From: Acidobacteriota bacterium
Lineage (GTDB): Bacteria; Acidobacteriota; Thermoanaerobaculia; Multivoradales; Multivoraceae
Assembly (NCBI GenBank): GCA_011523565.1
Contig: WTGL01000169.1
Location: forward strand, 6,152 to 47,503
Reading direction: 5' to 3'
DNA length: 41,352 nucleotides
Shown here: piece after piece, positions 25,422 through 34,031 of the stretch
How positions within the stretch are numbered: position 1 is the first letter of the stretch
Layout: each line of letters opens with the position of its first letter
Translations under genes and position numbers: made by a program
The notes under the pieces: generated by a model
Told to the model about the DNA's origin: nothing
Seen by the model: only the letters and a program-made list of their open reading frames with translations
Databases searched by the model: none

Positions 25422-25799
25422 ATGATTCCCGAAGACCGCCTGTACACGGAGCAACACGAATGGCTCAAGCTGGAGGACGGCGAGGCCGTGCTCGGCATCA
25501 CGGACTTCGCCCAGCAGGAACTCGGCGACGTCGTGTTCGTCGAACTGCCGTCGGCGGGCCTGGCATTCGAGGCCGGTTTCGAGATCGGCGCCATCGAATC
25601 GGTCAAGGCGGTCGCCGAGATCTACACGCCGGTCGGGGGAACCGTGAAGGAGACGAACGGCCAGCTCGAGGACGCTCCCGAACTGGTCAATGAGGATCCG
25701 TACGGAGAGGGTTGGCTGGTGCGGCTGCAGCTTTCGGGCGAGGCGCCGGACGATCTGATGACGGCTTCCGAGTACGAGGCCCTGCTGGCCGCCGGCTAG
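25422..25799 (+). CDS. gcvH: Glycine cleavage H protein
   Basis: The 125-residue lipoyl carrier shuttles the aminomethyl group between the P and T proteins. Residues QHEWLKLEDGEAVLGITDFAQ and ELGDVVFVELP are typical; the lipoylated lysine is Lys62 in GAIESVKAVAEIYTPVGG. The ATG at 25422 gives the usual N-terminus (MIPEDRLYTEQHEW); a TTG at 25410 would add four residues. GGAGGT lies 12 bases before the ATG. It is eight bases after the gcvT stop, in the same operon. Confidence 0.96.
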   Translation: MIPEDRLYTEQHEWLKLEDGEAVLGITDFAQQELGDVVFVELPSAGLAFEAGFEIGAIESVKAVAEIYTPVGGTVKETNGQLEDAPELVNEDPYGEGWLVRLQLSGEAPDDLMTASEYEALLAAG

Positions 25800-25825
25800 T
25801 GCCGCCGCGCGGCAGAGGCAGTCCG

Positions 25826-26278
25826 ATGCGAGGCCTGGAAACCGTCATCCTGTCGTCTTCCCTGGCGGCATGGTCGGTCGGCATCCTGGCCCAGATCGGC
25901 GTTCTGCGGTGGAACCTGACCTTCGAACTGGCGCTCTATCCGCTCTACATCCTGGCCGCCTTCACGGGCTGGTTCTTCGGTAACGTCTACGTTCATCGTC
26001 TGAGGCGGGAACGGGGGTCGGCGAGGCGCAGGCTCGACGAGATCGTGCTCCAGATAGCTCGTTCGCGACTCCTGTTCGTTCTCTACCTGTTCGGACCGCC
26101 CGGCTGGCTCTACCTGTTGCGATCCATGGCCAGGCGGGAGCAGCTCGAGGCGATGCCGCTGGTGCCGATCCTGACCTTCGGCGTCTACGCGGCCCTGTTC
26201 TCGGTGCCGGTCGTGCTGCGAGGCTTCGCCGCGCCTCGCCGCAAGCTCGAGCTCGGCGGCGGCAGCGACGACCCATAG
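25826..26278 (+). CDS. Hypothetical integral membrane protein
   Basis: The 150-residue frame from ATG 25826 has about four probable membrane segments: residues 6-28 (VILSSSLAAWSVGILAQIG), 33-53 (FELALYPLYILAAFTGWF), 79-97 (SRLLFVLYLFGPPGWLYLL) and 112-131 (LVPILTFGVYAALFSVPVVL). Arginine-rich loops (RLRRERGSARRRLDEI, FAAPRRK) lie between or after them. No family was recognised. It sits between gcvH (27 bases) and larE (11 bases) on the same strand and is probably part of the same transcript. Confidence 0.7.
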   Translation: MRGLETVILSSSLAAWSVGILAQIGVLRWNLTFELALYPLYILAAFTGWFFGNVYVHRLRRERGSARRRLDEIVLQIARSRLLFVLYLFGPPGWLYLLRSMARREQLEAMPLVPILTFGVYAALFSVPVVLRGFAAPRRKLELGGGSDDP

Positions 26279-26288
26279 ACTCGCCGTC

Positions 26289-27116
26289 ATGGACCAGGCG
26301 GCAGCGATCGCGTCCGGGACTCACGGGATCTCCGCCCGGATTCGGGCGCTCGAGGACGACCTGGAGCGACGCGGCCCGGTGCTCGTGGCGTTTTCCGGTG
26401 GGGTCGATTCGGGGCTGGTGGCGGCTCTGGCGCACCGCGCCCTGGGCGACCGCTCGGTGGCCATAACGGCCGCGGCCGAGACCCTCGCCGGAGAGGAGCT
26501 GGATCATGCCCGCGCGCTCGCGGCCGAGATCGGAATCCGCCACGAGGTGACGGTGTACAGCGAGCTCGACGATCCGGAGTTCCGCGCCAACCCGCGGCAC
26601 CGCTGCTACGTGTGCCAGGGCATGAGGATGGACCGCATGGTGGAGTTGGCGGCGAAGGGCGGTTTCGCCGCGGTCTGCGACGGCACTAACGCCTCCGATC
26701 CGGGGCCCGATCGTCCGGGCCTTCGGGCGGTGGGCGAACGCGGCGTCTACAGCCCGTTGCTGGCCCACGGTGTCTCGAAGGCCGAAGCGCGTCGCCTCGC
26801 CCGCGCGCTCGGACTCACCGTCTGGGATCGACCCGCCAACGCCTGCCTGTCGTCGCGGATACCGCACGGACAACTGGTGACCCTGCCCAAGCTGCGACGG
26901 ATCGAGGCAGCGGAAGCCGAACTCCGGAACCGGGGTTTCCGCGTGCTGCGGGTGCGCCACGACCGCGAGGCCGCTCGGATCGAGGTGGGCGCGGCGGAGC
27001 TGGTCGAGGCGCGGCGGCAGTGGGGCGAGATCGAGACGCGGATGCTCGAACTCGGCTTCGAGAAGGCGGCACTCGATCCGCGCGGTTACCGAACCGGCGG
27101 CGCGGACGCCGCCTGA
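26289..27116 (+). CDS. larE: LarE sulfur transferase for nickel-pincer cofactor
   Basis: The 275-residue PP-loop enzyme adenylates the biscarboxylate precursor and inserts sulfur into the nickel-pincer nucleotide of lactate racemase-type enzymes. The PP-loop SGGVDS is at 36-41. The conserved cysteine that donates sulfur in the sacrificial type lies in PANACLSSRIP (Cys186). There are also Cys106 and Cys109 in RCYVC and Cys130, so a cluster-binding LarE, which uses three cysteines to hold an iron-sulfur cluster, is possible. Start ATG at 26289. larB follows 22 bases later. larA and larC are not in the window. Confidence 0.92.
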   Translation: MDQAAAIASGTHGISARIRALEDDLERRGPVLVAFSGGVDSGLVAALAHRALGDRSVAITAAAETLAGEELDHARALAAEIGIRHEVTVYSELDDPEFRANPRHRCYVCQGMRMDRMVELAAKGGFAAVCDGTNASDPGPDRPGLRAVGERGVYSPLLAHGVSKAEARRLARALGLTVWDRPANACLSSRIPHGQLVTLPKLRRIEAAEAELRNRGFRVLRVRHDREAARIEVGAAELVEARRQWGEIETRMLELGFEKAALDPRGYRTGGADAA

Positions 27117-27138
27117 TCCTGCTGCTGCCGGAGGCGCG

Positions 27139-27897
27139 ATGCGGCGGGAGGAGCTTCTCGAACTGCTCCGGGGCGTGGCCTCCGGCAAGGTCTCGCCGGA
27201 AGACGCGCACGAACGGGTGGCCCGCCTGCCGTACGTCGACCTGGGCGCGGCCCGGCTCGACCTGTTCAGGGAACTCCGCAGCGGGCTGCCCGAAGTGGTC
27301 TTCGGCGAGGGAAAGAGCGAGGAGGAACTGGTCCGGATCGTCGAGTCGATGGTGGAGCACTCGGGCCGTGCGCTGGTCACGCGGATCGGGGCTTCGGCCG
27401 CCGATCGGTTGAGCGCCGCGGTCACGGACGGCTGCTACGAGGCCCGGGCCCGGGTGTGGACCGCAGGCCGGTTCGCGCCGGCTTCGGGCCGGCGGATCGC
27501 GGTGGTCAGCGCGGGCACGTCGGACTTCCCCGTGGCGGAGGAGGCGGCCGTGTGCGCCGGCTGGCTGGGCCACGAGACGGTGCGCATCCAGGACGTGGGT
27601 GTCGCCGGCATCCAGCGCCTGCTCGACGCGGTAGACGAACTCCGCCGCGCGGATGTCGCCGTCGTCGTGGCCGGCATGGACGGCGCCCTGCCGACGGTGG
27701 TGGCGGGTCTGGTGCCCTGCCCGGTCGTCGCGGTGCCGACCAGCGTCGGCTACGGCGCCAGTTTCGAGGGGATCGCGCCGCTGCTCACCATGCTGACGGC
27801 GTGCGCTCCGGGGATTGCGGTGGTCAACATCGACAACGGCTTCGGCGCCGCGGCCCTGGCTCACCGCATCCTGTCGGCAAGCATCGCGTCGCCGTAG
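27139..27897 (+). CDS. larB: LarB, pyridinium-3,5-biscarboxylate mononucleotide synthase
   Basis: The 252-residue protein carboxylates and hydrolyses nicotinate adenine dinucleotide, the first step of nickel-pincer cofactor synthesis. Residues 1-60 are the helical LarB N-terminus (RREELLELLRGVASGKVS), and the rest is PurE-like: VVSAGTSDFPVAEEAA, VAGMDGALPTVVAGLV, VPTSVGYGASFEGIAPLLTML and VVNIDNGFGAAALAHRI. The GYGASFEG loop is typical. The last 37 bases overlap the convergent queA gene. Co-located with larE, as in many lar clusters, but without larA or larC. Confidence 0.95.
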   Translation: MRREELLELLRGVASGKVSPEDAHERVARLPYVDLGAARLDLFRELRSGLPEVVFGEGKSEEELVRIVESMVEHSGRALVTRIGASAADRLSAAVTDGCYEARARVWTAGRFAPASGRRIAVVSAGTSDFPVAEEAAVCAGWLGHETVRIQDVGVAGIQRLLDAVDELRRADVAVVVAGMDGALPTVVAGLVPCPVVAVPTSVGYGASFEGIAPLLTMLTACAPGIAVVNIDNGFGAAALAHRILSASIASP

Positions 27898-28874
27898 GAA
27901 TAGAAGCGGAACCCGCTGCCGATGGCCTGCCGGTAGGCGTCGAGGACGCGGTTTCGTCCAGCGAAGGCGCAGACCAGCATGAGCAGGGTCGAGCACGGGA
28001 GATGGAAGTTGGTGATCAGGCGGTCCGTGGCGCGGAACTCGTAGCCGGGACGGATGAAGAGTTCCGTGCGGCCGGTGCCGGCTTCGATCAGCCCGCCGCC
28101 TGAGGCCACCGTCTCCAGGGTGCGAACCACCGTGGTGCCGACCGCGACGACCCTGCCTTCACGGCGCCGCGTGTCGGCTACCGCCGCGGCGGTGGCGGCC
28201 GGGACATCGAACAGTTCGGAGTCCATGACGTGGGTTGCCGGGTCCTCCGTCTTGACCGGCCTGAAGGTGCCGGGGCCGACGTGGAGCGTGATGCTGGCCA
28301 GTCCGACTCCGCGGCGTTCCAGCGCCTCGAGGATCGCCGGGGTGAAGTGGAGGCCCGCGGTGGGGGCGGCGACGGCGCCCGGTTGTTCCGCGTAGACCGT
28401 CTGGTAACGGTCGCGGTCCTCGGGGGTCGGCGGCCGTTCGATGTAGGGCGGCAGGGGCACCTCGCCGATCGCGTCGAGCCGGGAGTACAGGGGTTCGTCG
28501 AAGCGAAGCCGGAAGCGCCTGCCGCTGCGTTCTTCGACCCGGCCCGCCGGCCCGCCGTCCAGGAAGAGGAGGGCGCCCGGGTCCATCCTCCGCCCGGGAC
28601 GCAGCAGGCACCACCATTCGGCGGGCGCCGCGCGCTCCACGAGGAGCACCTCGACCCGGCCGCCGGTGGGGCGCCGGGCCCGCAGCCGGGCGGGAATGAC
28701 CCGGGTGTCGTTGACGACAAGCAGATCGCCCGCATCGAGGAGGTCGGGCAGGTCGCTGAAGCGCCGCTCCACTGTGCCGTGGCTCACCACGAGCAGCCGG
28801 CTCCGGCCGCGTGGTCCGGGGTGCTGGGCGATCGCTTCCGGGGGCAGGTCGTAGTCGAAGTCCGAGGTCCTCAC
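27861..28874 (-). CDS. queA: SAM:tRNA ribosyltransferase-isomerase QueA
   Basis: The 337-residue enzyme moves the ribosyl part of SAM onto preQ1 in tRNA to make epoxyqueuosine. Signature segments are FDYDLPPEAIAQHP, LLVVNDTRVIPARL, EVLLVE, PLPPYIERPPTPEDRDRYQTVYA, GAVAAPTAGLHFT, THVMDSELF and TNFHLPCSTLLMLVCAFAG. Length is normal. The start ATG at 28874 lies 12 bases after the permease gene, so it may be the last gene of the ABC operon. Its 3' end overlaps larB by 37 bases. Confidence 0.96.
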   Translation of the reverse strand: MRTSDFDYDLPPEAIAQHPGPRGRSRLLVVSHGTVERRFSDLPDLLDAGDLLVVNDTRVIPARLRARRPTGGRVEVLLVERAAPAEWWCLLRPGRRMDPGALLFLDGGPAGRVEERSGRRFRLRFDEPLYSRLDAIGEVPLPPYIERPPTPEDRDRYQTVYAEQPGAVAAPTAGLHFTPAILEALERRGVGLASITLHVGPGTFRPVKTEDPATHVMDSELFDVPAATAAAVADTRRREGRVVAVGTTVVRTLETVASGGGLIEAGTGRTELFIRPGYEFRATDRLITNFHLPCSTLLMLVCAFAGRNRVLDAYRQAIGSGFRFYSYGDAMLADRMR

Positions 28875-28886
28875 CGCGCCGGCGCT

Positions 28887-29930
28887 TCAGGTCTGACCCA
28901 GCCAGGTACGGATCGCCCAGGGAGAGCGCGCGCGGGCACGGCGACCCTTGCCGGCGCGAACGCCGGCGAGCCGGTCGCTCAGCCCGTCCGCCAGGAGACT
29001 CGAACCGATCACGGCCGCGGCGACCATCAGGCCGGGAAACGCGGCGATCCACCAGGCCGTCGTCAGGTGGCTCTGTCCATCGGCGATCATCGAGCCCCAA
29101 CTGGCCTGGGGCGGCTGCACGCCCAGTCCCAGGAAGGAGAGCGCCGCCTCGACCAGGATGCTGCCGCCCACCCGCAGGCTGGCGTCGATGAGAAGCGGCG
29201 TGGTCGCGTTCGGCAGCAGGTGGCGCACGAGAACGCCGGCCGGCGAGCGCCCGGCCGCCGTCGCTGCGAGGGCGAAGGGCTCCTGCTTCAGCCGCAGGAT
29301 CTCCGCACGGACCAGGCGCGCGAGTCCCATCCAGCCGGTGCCGCCGATGAGTACGACCAGGAGCCAGGTGCCCGGCCGGTAGAGCGCCGCCAGCAGCAGC
29401 ACGAGCGCCAGGTGGGGGAAGCAGAGCAGCCCGTCCACCGTACGCATCAGGAGCTGGTCGACAAACCGGCCGCCGGTAGCGGCCAGGGAGCCGACGGCCG
29501 TACCGGCGGTCAGCGCCAGGGCGGCGGCGAGAAGACCGATGGTCAAGGAGATTCGCGCGCCGTACAGCAGCCGCGAGACGAGGTCGCGGCCGAGCGCGTC
29601 GGTGCCGAGCCAGGCTCGGCGACGCTCGGTGATCCCGCCCTCGCGGTAGTTCGTGACCGCGCCGAGCGGCAGGCGCAGTGAACCGGAGCGCCGGAGGAGG
29701 ACCAGATCGTCGCCGTCGACCCTCACCCGTTCCGCGAGCCGCGGTGCGGCACCCTCCGTGCGCACGACGAACAGGGCCGACAGCGGCGGCCGCCGGCTCG
29801 ATTCGGCGGCGTCGAGCTGTTCCGCCGGGTCGTACGGGGCGAGGAGGGGTGCCGCGACGGCGAGGAGGGCCAGGGCGGCGAGGATCCAGGCGCCCGCGCG
29901 GGCTGGTCGCGGAAGGGAGGAACGCCTCAT
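28887..29930 (-). CDS. Peptide-type ABC transporter permease (DppC/OppC family)
   Basis: The 347-residue permease has the DppC layout: first membrane segment at 14-32 (WILAALALLAVAAPLL), the motif WLGTDALGRDLVSRLLYGARISL, several further membrane segments and the EAA loop ARLVRAEILRLKQEPFALAA. Between the first segment and GTDALGRD there are about 50 extra residues (52-104, RTEGAAPRLAERVRVDG and onward), probably an extracytoplasmic insert; I recall such inserts in some OppC proteins. The start overlaps the stop of the OppB-type gene by four bases. No ATPase subunit is adjacent. Confidence 0.9.
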   Translation of the reverse strand: MRRSSLPRPARAGAWILAALALLAVAAPLLAPYDPAEQLDAAESSRRPPLSALFVVRTEGAAPRLAERVRVDGDDLVLLRRSGSLRLPLGAVTNYREGGITERRRAWLGTDALGRDLVSRLLYGARISLTIGLLAAALALTAGTAVGSLAATGGRFVDQLLMRTVDGLLCFPHLALVLLLAALYRPGTWLLVVLIGGTGWMGLARLVRAEILRLKQEPFALAATAAGRSPAGVLVRHLLPNATTPLLIDASLRVGGSILVEAALSFLGLGVQPPQASWGSMIADGQSHLTTAWWIAAFPGLMVAAAVIGSSLLADGLSDRLAGVRAGKGRRARARSPWAIRTWLGQT

Positions 29931-30925
29931 TCGGCCTTGATCCTCGGGTCGAGGCGGAGCAGGAGCAGGTCCGCGGCAAGAGACGCGGCGATGACCAGAG
30001 CCGCGCCGTAGGCAGTGGCGGCGAGCACGACGGGAACGTCACCGGCCTGGATCGCCTGCAGCGTGGTCGACCCCAGACCGGGCCAGACGAACACCGCTTC
30101 GGCGACGATCGCGCCGGAGAGCAGGAGGGGTGCCGAAACCGCGGCCATCTGCAGCAGTCTGGGAGCGGCGTGGGTGAGACCGTGAACGAGCAGGATGCGG
30201 GTCTCGGACAGGCCGCGGGCTTTGGCCGCCCGACCGGCGTCAGTCGTCTGGAACTCGATCAGCGAGCTGCGCGTGTAGCGGGCGATGTCGCCCGCCATGG
30301 ACAGGCCGAGGACCAGGGCCGGAAGCCAGAGGTGGGCCAGCACGTCGAGCACGGCCGCCAGCGGCCCGAGTTCGTAGGCGGCGGCGGAGGTCATGCCCCC
30401 GATCGGCGCCAGACCGAGGCCGACACCCACGATCAGCACGGCCATCAGGCCGACCCAGAAGGTCGGCAATGCGTACACGAGGAGGCTTGCCGCCCGCACG
30501 CCGAGGTCGAGCCAGGAATTGGGGCGGCGGCCCGCGATCAGGCCGAGGCCGATTCCGAACAGGTACTGGGCGAACAGGGCCCCGCCGGCGAGCAGCAGGG
30601 TGGGGGGCAGGGACTCGAACAGGAGATCCGAGACGGGCCGGCCGGTCTGGTAGGACTGCCCCCAGTCCCAGGAAAGCAGCACCGCGCCGAGCCAGCGCAG
30701 ATACTGTGCCGGCAGCGGCTGGTCGAGCCCGTAGAGCGTCCGCAGCCGCTCCGCGTGTTCGGCCGGTATCCGGGGGTCGTTGGGTGACAGGGGGTCGCCG
30801 GGTGCCCCCGCGACCGCGGCGAACGTCAGAGTGAGAACGATCAGGAAGAGGACGGCGGCGGCCGCCAGTCGGCGCAGAACAAGGCGAATCACACGGCCCA
30901 CGGGCGGCGCTAGCGCCAGGCCCAT
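29927..30925 (-). CDS. Peptide-type ABC transporter permease (DppB/OppB family)
   Basis: The protein of about 332 residues has the DppB pattern: one N-terminal membrane segment (RRLAAAAVLFLIVLTLTF), PGDPLSP, the loop RTLYGLDQPLPAQYLRWL with WDWGQSYQTGRPV, five further segments and the EAA-like ARYTRSSLIEFQTTDAGRAAKARGL-type loop. The chosen ATG at 30925 overlaps the binding-protein stop by 16 bases; a GTG at 30892 is an equally possible start. Together with the downstream permease it forms the membrane channel for the substrate bound by the protein encoded upstream. Confidence 0.9.
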   Translation of the reverse strand: MGLALAPPVGRVIRLVLRRLAAAAVLFLIVLTLTFAAVAGAPGDPLSPNDPRIPAEHAERLRTLYGLDQPLPAQYLRWLGAVLLSWDWGQSYQTGRPVSDLLFESLPPTLLLAGGALFAQYLFGIGLGLIAGRRPNSWLDLGVRAASLLVYALPTFWVGLMAVLIVGVGLGLAPIGGMTSAAAYELGPLAAVLDVLAHLWLPALVLGLSMAGDIARYTRSSLIEFQTTDAGRAAKARGLSETRILLVHGLTHAAPRLLQMAAVSAPLLLSGAIVAEAVFVWPGLGSTTLQAIQAGDVPVVLAATAYGAALVIAASLAADLLLLRLDPRIKAE

Positions 30926-32490
30926 TCCTTGAGGTTGGCGAGCGGGCTCAGGGCGTTGGGCGCGACCGATTCGAGTTCGTCCTTGAACGCGGCCAGACTC
31001 ACTGGCTCCCACAGCACGAGCATCGGCTGATCGTCGCGCAGGATGCGCTGCAGCCGGTGGAGATCCTCTCTGCCGTCCAGTGGATTGGCCCGGGTGGCGA
31101 AGCTCTCGATCAGCCGGTCGACCTGCGGGTTGGCGTAGCCGGCGAAGTTGAAGCCGCCTATCTCTTCGCTATGGAAGAGAGGCCGAAAGTCGAGGTTGGT
31201 GTCGATCGCGAGCGTGGAAGCGGCGGCGTCGAAGTCCTGCTCCCGCATTCGCTGGTTCAGGGCGTTCGGCTCCACGCGGCGCGGCTGGGCGTCGATGCCG
31301 ACCGCGCGCAGGTCGGCCTGGATCATCTGCATCGCATTCCAGCGCGAGCTGGTGCCGGTGTAGGTCGCCAGTTCGAAACGGAACGGTCGTCCCCCGCGCT
31401 CGATGATGCCGTCGCCGTCGGCGTCCATCCAGCCGGTTTCGCGAAGCGTCGCACGGGCTGCCTCGGGATCGTGCGGCCAGGGTTCCAGGTCGGGATCGTG
31501 CGCCCAGACACCGGAGATGACGGGGCTCCGGCCGACCTTCGCATAGCCGTGCCAGATCGTGTCCACGATCGCCTGACGGTCGATCGCCAGCGCCAGGGCG
31601 CGCCGGGTCGCCGCGTCCGCGAACCATGGCCTGGTGGTGTTCCAGACCACGAAGGTGAACTGGCGGTTGCTGTAGGCCATGAGGCGGAGACCTGGCTGGC
31701 CGTCGATCCGGCTGGCATCCGCGGCTCCGATCCCGGTGGCGACGTCCAGTTCGCCGGCCAGGAGCCGGTTGGTCAGCGCCGTGTTGTCCGGGGTGTTGCG
31801 CAGGATGACCCGCTCGAGCCGGGGCAGATCCGCCTCGAAATGGCCGGGGTTGCGGCCGAGGACGAGTTCACTGCCAGGCGTTCGGCTCTCGAGCCCGAAG
31901 GGGCCGTCGGTGACCAGGGGGTCGAAGAACCAGTCCGGGTCACCGCGCCATGCCGCGAACGGCCGCGTTTCCCAGACGTGCCGGGGGAGGATCGCGCCGG
32001 TCGACACGTCCGCGAGTACGGTCGGCAGGGCGGCGTCGAAGTGGAAGCGGACGGTGTGCGGGTCCAGAACCTCGACATCGACGGTCGCCTCGTGGACATA
32101 GGAGGAGCCCCAGGCGATGTCATCGTCGGTCTGGGCCAGCCACGTGAAGCGGACGTCCCCGGCGGTCACCGGTTCGCCGTCGCTCCACCTTGCGTCGGTG
32201 CGCAGCCGAACGGTCAACTGCAGGCGGTCCTCCGAGAACTCCCAGTCCTCGGCCAGACTGGGCGCCCAGACCGGGGGGCCTTCGCGGAAGTCACCCTGCT
32301 CCTCCATGAGCGACAGGAACATCTGGTCGTTGATCGCCGCGTAGGCCAGTGTCGGCGGGCCGATCAGCTCATTTGGCGTCGGATAGTCGAATCGCAGCCC
32401 GACGGTCAGGCGCGTGGTGTCGCGGGGAGCGCCGGAGCTGCAACCCCAGCCGACGACGGCGGTCAATCCGGCAACAGCCAATCGCCGCAT
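30910..32490 (-). CDS. Extracellular solute-binding protein, family 5 (peptide type)
   Basis: The 526-residue protein (ATG at 32490) matches SBP_bac_5: LAEDWEFSEDRLQLTVRLR, WSDGEPVTAGDVRFTW, GPFGLESRTPGSELVLGRNP, ATRRALALAIDRQAIVDTIW and the C-terminal LHRLQRILRDDQPMLVLW. The N-terminus MRRLAVAGLTAVVGWGC ends in Cys17; the positions before it (G-W-G-C) are not a classical lipobox but a lipoprotein anchor is still likely. It should capture peptides or related molecules for the two permeases. The gene is divergent from the histidine kinase, 51 bases away. Upstream GTG at 32514 is a less likely start. Confidence 0.92.
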   Translation of the reverse strand: MRRLAVAGLTAVVGWGCSSGAPRDTTRLTVGLRFDYPTPNELIGPPTLAYAAINDQMFLSLMEEQGDFREGPPVWAPSLAEDWEFSEDRLQLTVRLRTDARWSDGEPVTAGDVRFTWLAQTDDDIAWGSSYVHEATVDVEVLDPHTVRFHFDAALPTVLADVSTGAILPRHVWETRPFAAWRGDPDWFFDPLVTDGPFGLESRTPGSELVLGRNPGHFEADLPRLERVILRNTPDNTALTNRLLAGELDVATGIGAADASRIDGQPGLRLMAYSNRQFTFVVWNTTRPWFADAATRRALALAIDRQAIVDTIWHGYAKVGRSPVISGVWAHDPDLEPWPHDPEAARATLRETGWMDADGDGIIERGGRPFRFELATYTGTSSRWNAMQMIQADLRAVGIDAQPRRVEPNALNQRMREQDFDAAASTLAIDTNLDFRPLFHSEEIGGFNFAGYANPQVDRLIESFATRANPLDGREDLHRLQRILRDDQPMLVLWEPVSLAAFKDELESVAPNALSPLANLKEWAWR

Positions 32491-32541
32491 CAAAGGCACG
32501 GAATCATCGTACACCCGGCCTCTCTTGTAGCGTTCAGGAGG
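32491..32541. promoter_or_regulatory. Divergent region between binding protein and histidine kinase
   Basis: Only 51 bases separate the two divergent starts, so their promoters must overlap here or lie inside the neighbouring genes. On the minus strand a -10-like TACGAT lies about 20 bases before the ATG of the binding protein. On the plus strand AGGAGG touches the kinase ATG at 32542, too close for an ideal ribosome-binding site. No operator symmetry was found. Confidence 0.3.
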
Positions 32542-33882
32542 ATGTGGGACTGGCTCGGCAGCGATGCGAGGCAGCGGCGACGCCGGATGTGGGCTGCGAT
32601 CGTCGGCGTCTTCGTCCTCGCTGATCTCAGCCTGTTCGGCTGGTTGATCTTCCGGTCGCTGTCGGAGCGGGAGGTGAACCGGATCGTGCTCGAAGCGCGG
32701 GCCGAAGCCGAGGAACTGGCGGAGGGCATCGCCAGCCGGGTGGAGGACACGGGGCGCGACCTGTACACCGCCATGGCTACCGCGTCCGAGACGCGCAGCT
32801 ACATCAACAGGGTTCTGGTCCAGCGCGACATCGTCGACACCGTGGAGGTTCGCGCCACGGACGGCACGCTCGTGTTCCGCAACCGTCGCGAGGAGACGCA
32901 GACAGCCCCCGGAGCGCGACCGAACCTGGAGTCGCCTGATCTGGTCACGGACACGTTCACTCGTGAGGTGCCCTACGATCGGGTCGAGGTGCCGGTGGGC
33001 AGCATCGGAACGTTCGTGATCGGCATCTCTCGCGCCGAGATCGAGCAGCGGCTGGCCGTCCTGAGGCGGGACCTGCTGCGGCAGGCGGCGATCATCGCCG
33101 TGCTCACGGTGGCCCTGTTCGTCGCCGGCTACGTGATCTACAGCCGCCTCTCGCGTCAGGCTGCCGTCGCCGAACGCCAGGCGCAGGAAGCGGAGCAGAT
33201 GGCCTACGTCGGCACCCTGGCCTCAGGCCTCGCTCACGAGATCCGCAGTCCTCTGAATTCCCTGAATCTCAACATGCAGATGCTCCAGGAGGAGATGTCG
33301 GAAGAGGATCCGGTCGCGGCGAGGTCGTCACAGCGGCTGGTGACGATCACCCGCTCGGAGGTCGGCCGCCTGGAGCGTCTGGTCTCCGACTTCCTCAGCT
33401 ACGCGCGTCCGGCCGACCTCGATCTCGAGGACACGACCGCGGCCGAGTTGCTACGTCACCTGAGCGAGGTGGTCGCCGGCAAGTTGCACGCGCGGCAGGT
33501 CGCTTCGGCGATCGAGGACCGCACCGGCGACGTCACGTTCCAGGTCGACCGCGAGCAGGTGAACCAGTTGCTGCTCAACCTGGTCGACAATGCGGTGGCG
33601 GCGATGAGCGACTGCAAAGATCCGCACCTCCGGCTGGAGGCCGAGGTCCGGGATGGATCGGTGGTGCTGGCGGTGGGCGACAACGGTCCCGGCGTGGACG
33701 AGGCGGAACGCGAGCGGGTCTTCGATCTGTTCCACTCGGGGCGCCGCGGCGGTACTGGTCTGGGGCTCGCGATCGTCCGCCGGATCGCCAACGCGCACGG
33801 CGGCGAGGCGCGGGTTCGCCGCGACGGGCGTGCCGGCGCCACGTTCGAGGTCGAGCTGCCGCTCAAGCCCCACGATCGTTGA
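32542..33882 (+). CDS. Membrane sensor histidine kinase, orphan
   Basis: The 446-residue kinase has membrane segments at about 17-38 and 181-200 enclosing an extracytoplasmic sensor (40-180). A short helical linker follows, then HisKA with His232 in [17 protein letters not shown], and HATPase motifs [23 protein letters not shown] and [12 protein letters not shown]. No HAMP domain is obvious. No response regulator is encoded next to it, so the partner is unknown. Its divergence from the peptide transporter suggests, weakly, that it senses or controls that uptake. ATG 32542 is chosen; Met16 (ATG 32587) is an alternative start. Confidence 0.88.
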   Translation: MWDWLGSDARQRRRRMWAAIVGVFVLADLSLFGWLIFRSLSEREVNRIVLEARAEAEELAEGIASRVEDTGRDLYTAMATASETRSYINRVLVQRDIVDTVEVRATDGTLVFRNRREETQTAPGARPNLESPDLVTDTFTREVPYDRVEVPVGSIGTFVIGISRAEIEQRLAVLRRDLLRQAAIIAVLTVALFVAGYVIYSRLSRQAAVAERQAQEAEQMAYVGTLASGLAHEIRSPLNSLNLNMQMLQEEMSEEDPVAARSSQRLVTITRSEVGRLERLVSDFLSYARPADLDLEDTTAAELLRHLSEVVAGKLHARQVASAIEDRTGDVTFQVDREQVNQLLLNLVDNAVAAMSDCKDPHLRLEAEVRDGSVVLAVGDNGPGVDEAERERVFDLFHSGRRGGTGLGLAIVRRIANAHGGEARVRRDGRAGATFEVELPLKPHDR

Positions 33883-33908
33883 CCGTGTAGCCGCGCCGGT
33901 GCTACTGT
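33879..33908 (+). promoter_or_regulatory. Probable promoter of the rplU operon
   Basis: A -35 element TTGACC (33879-33884) and a -10 element TACTGT (33903-33908) are 18 bases apart. The -35 overlaps the stop codon of the histidine kinase gene. Transcription would begin near 33915, at the foot of the hairpin at 33914-33940, leaving a leader of about 115 bases before rplU. This is one of the best -35/-10 pairs I see in the window. Confidence 0.55.
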
Positions 33909-33913
33909 CGGCG

Positions 33914-33940
33914 GCCGAATGCCGCCCGGCGGCGTTCGGC
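33914..33940 (+). promoter_or_regulatory. Hairpin in the rplU leader
   Basis: The two 13-base arms GCCGAATGCCGCC and GGCGGCGTTCGGC pair with one G-T around a single central base; in RNA the top would open to a small loop. It would lie at the very 5' end of the rplU message. It could stabilise the message, act as an L21 autoregulatory leader, or close the upstream kinase transcript. No T-run follows, so a simple terminator is less likely. Confidence 0.45.
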
Positions 33941-34031
33941 GCGGGGGCCAGAACTGCTCCGCGCGGGGAGATGGCAGCAGGGCGAACGACGTTCGGCGCC
34001 CGGAGCAGATCGGCGCCGCAGAGAGAACACC

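Noticed and set aside
31057-32541. Upstream extension of the histidine kinase frame
   Set aside because: It is antisense to the binding-protein gene, and the kinase has a natural membrane-segment start at 32542.
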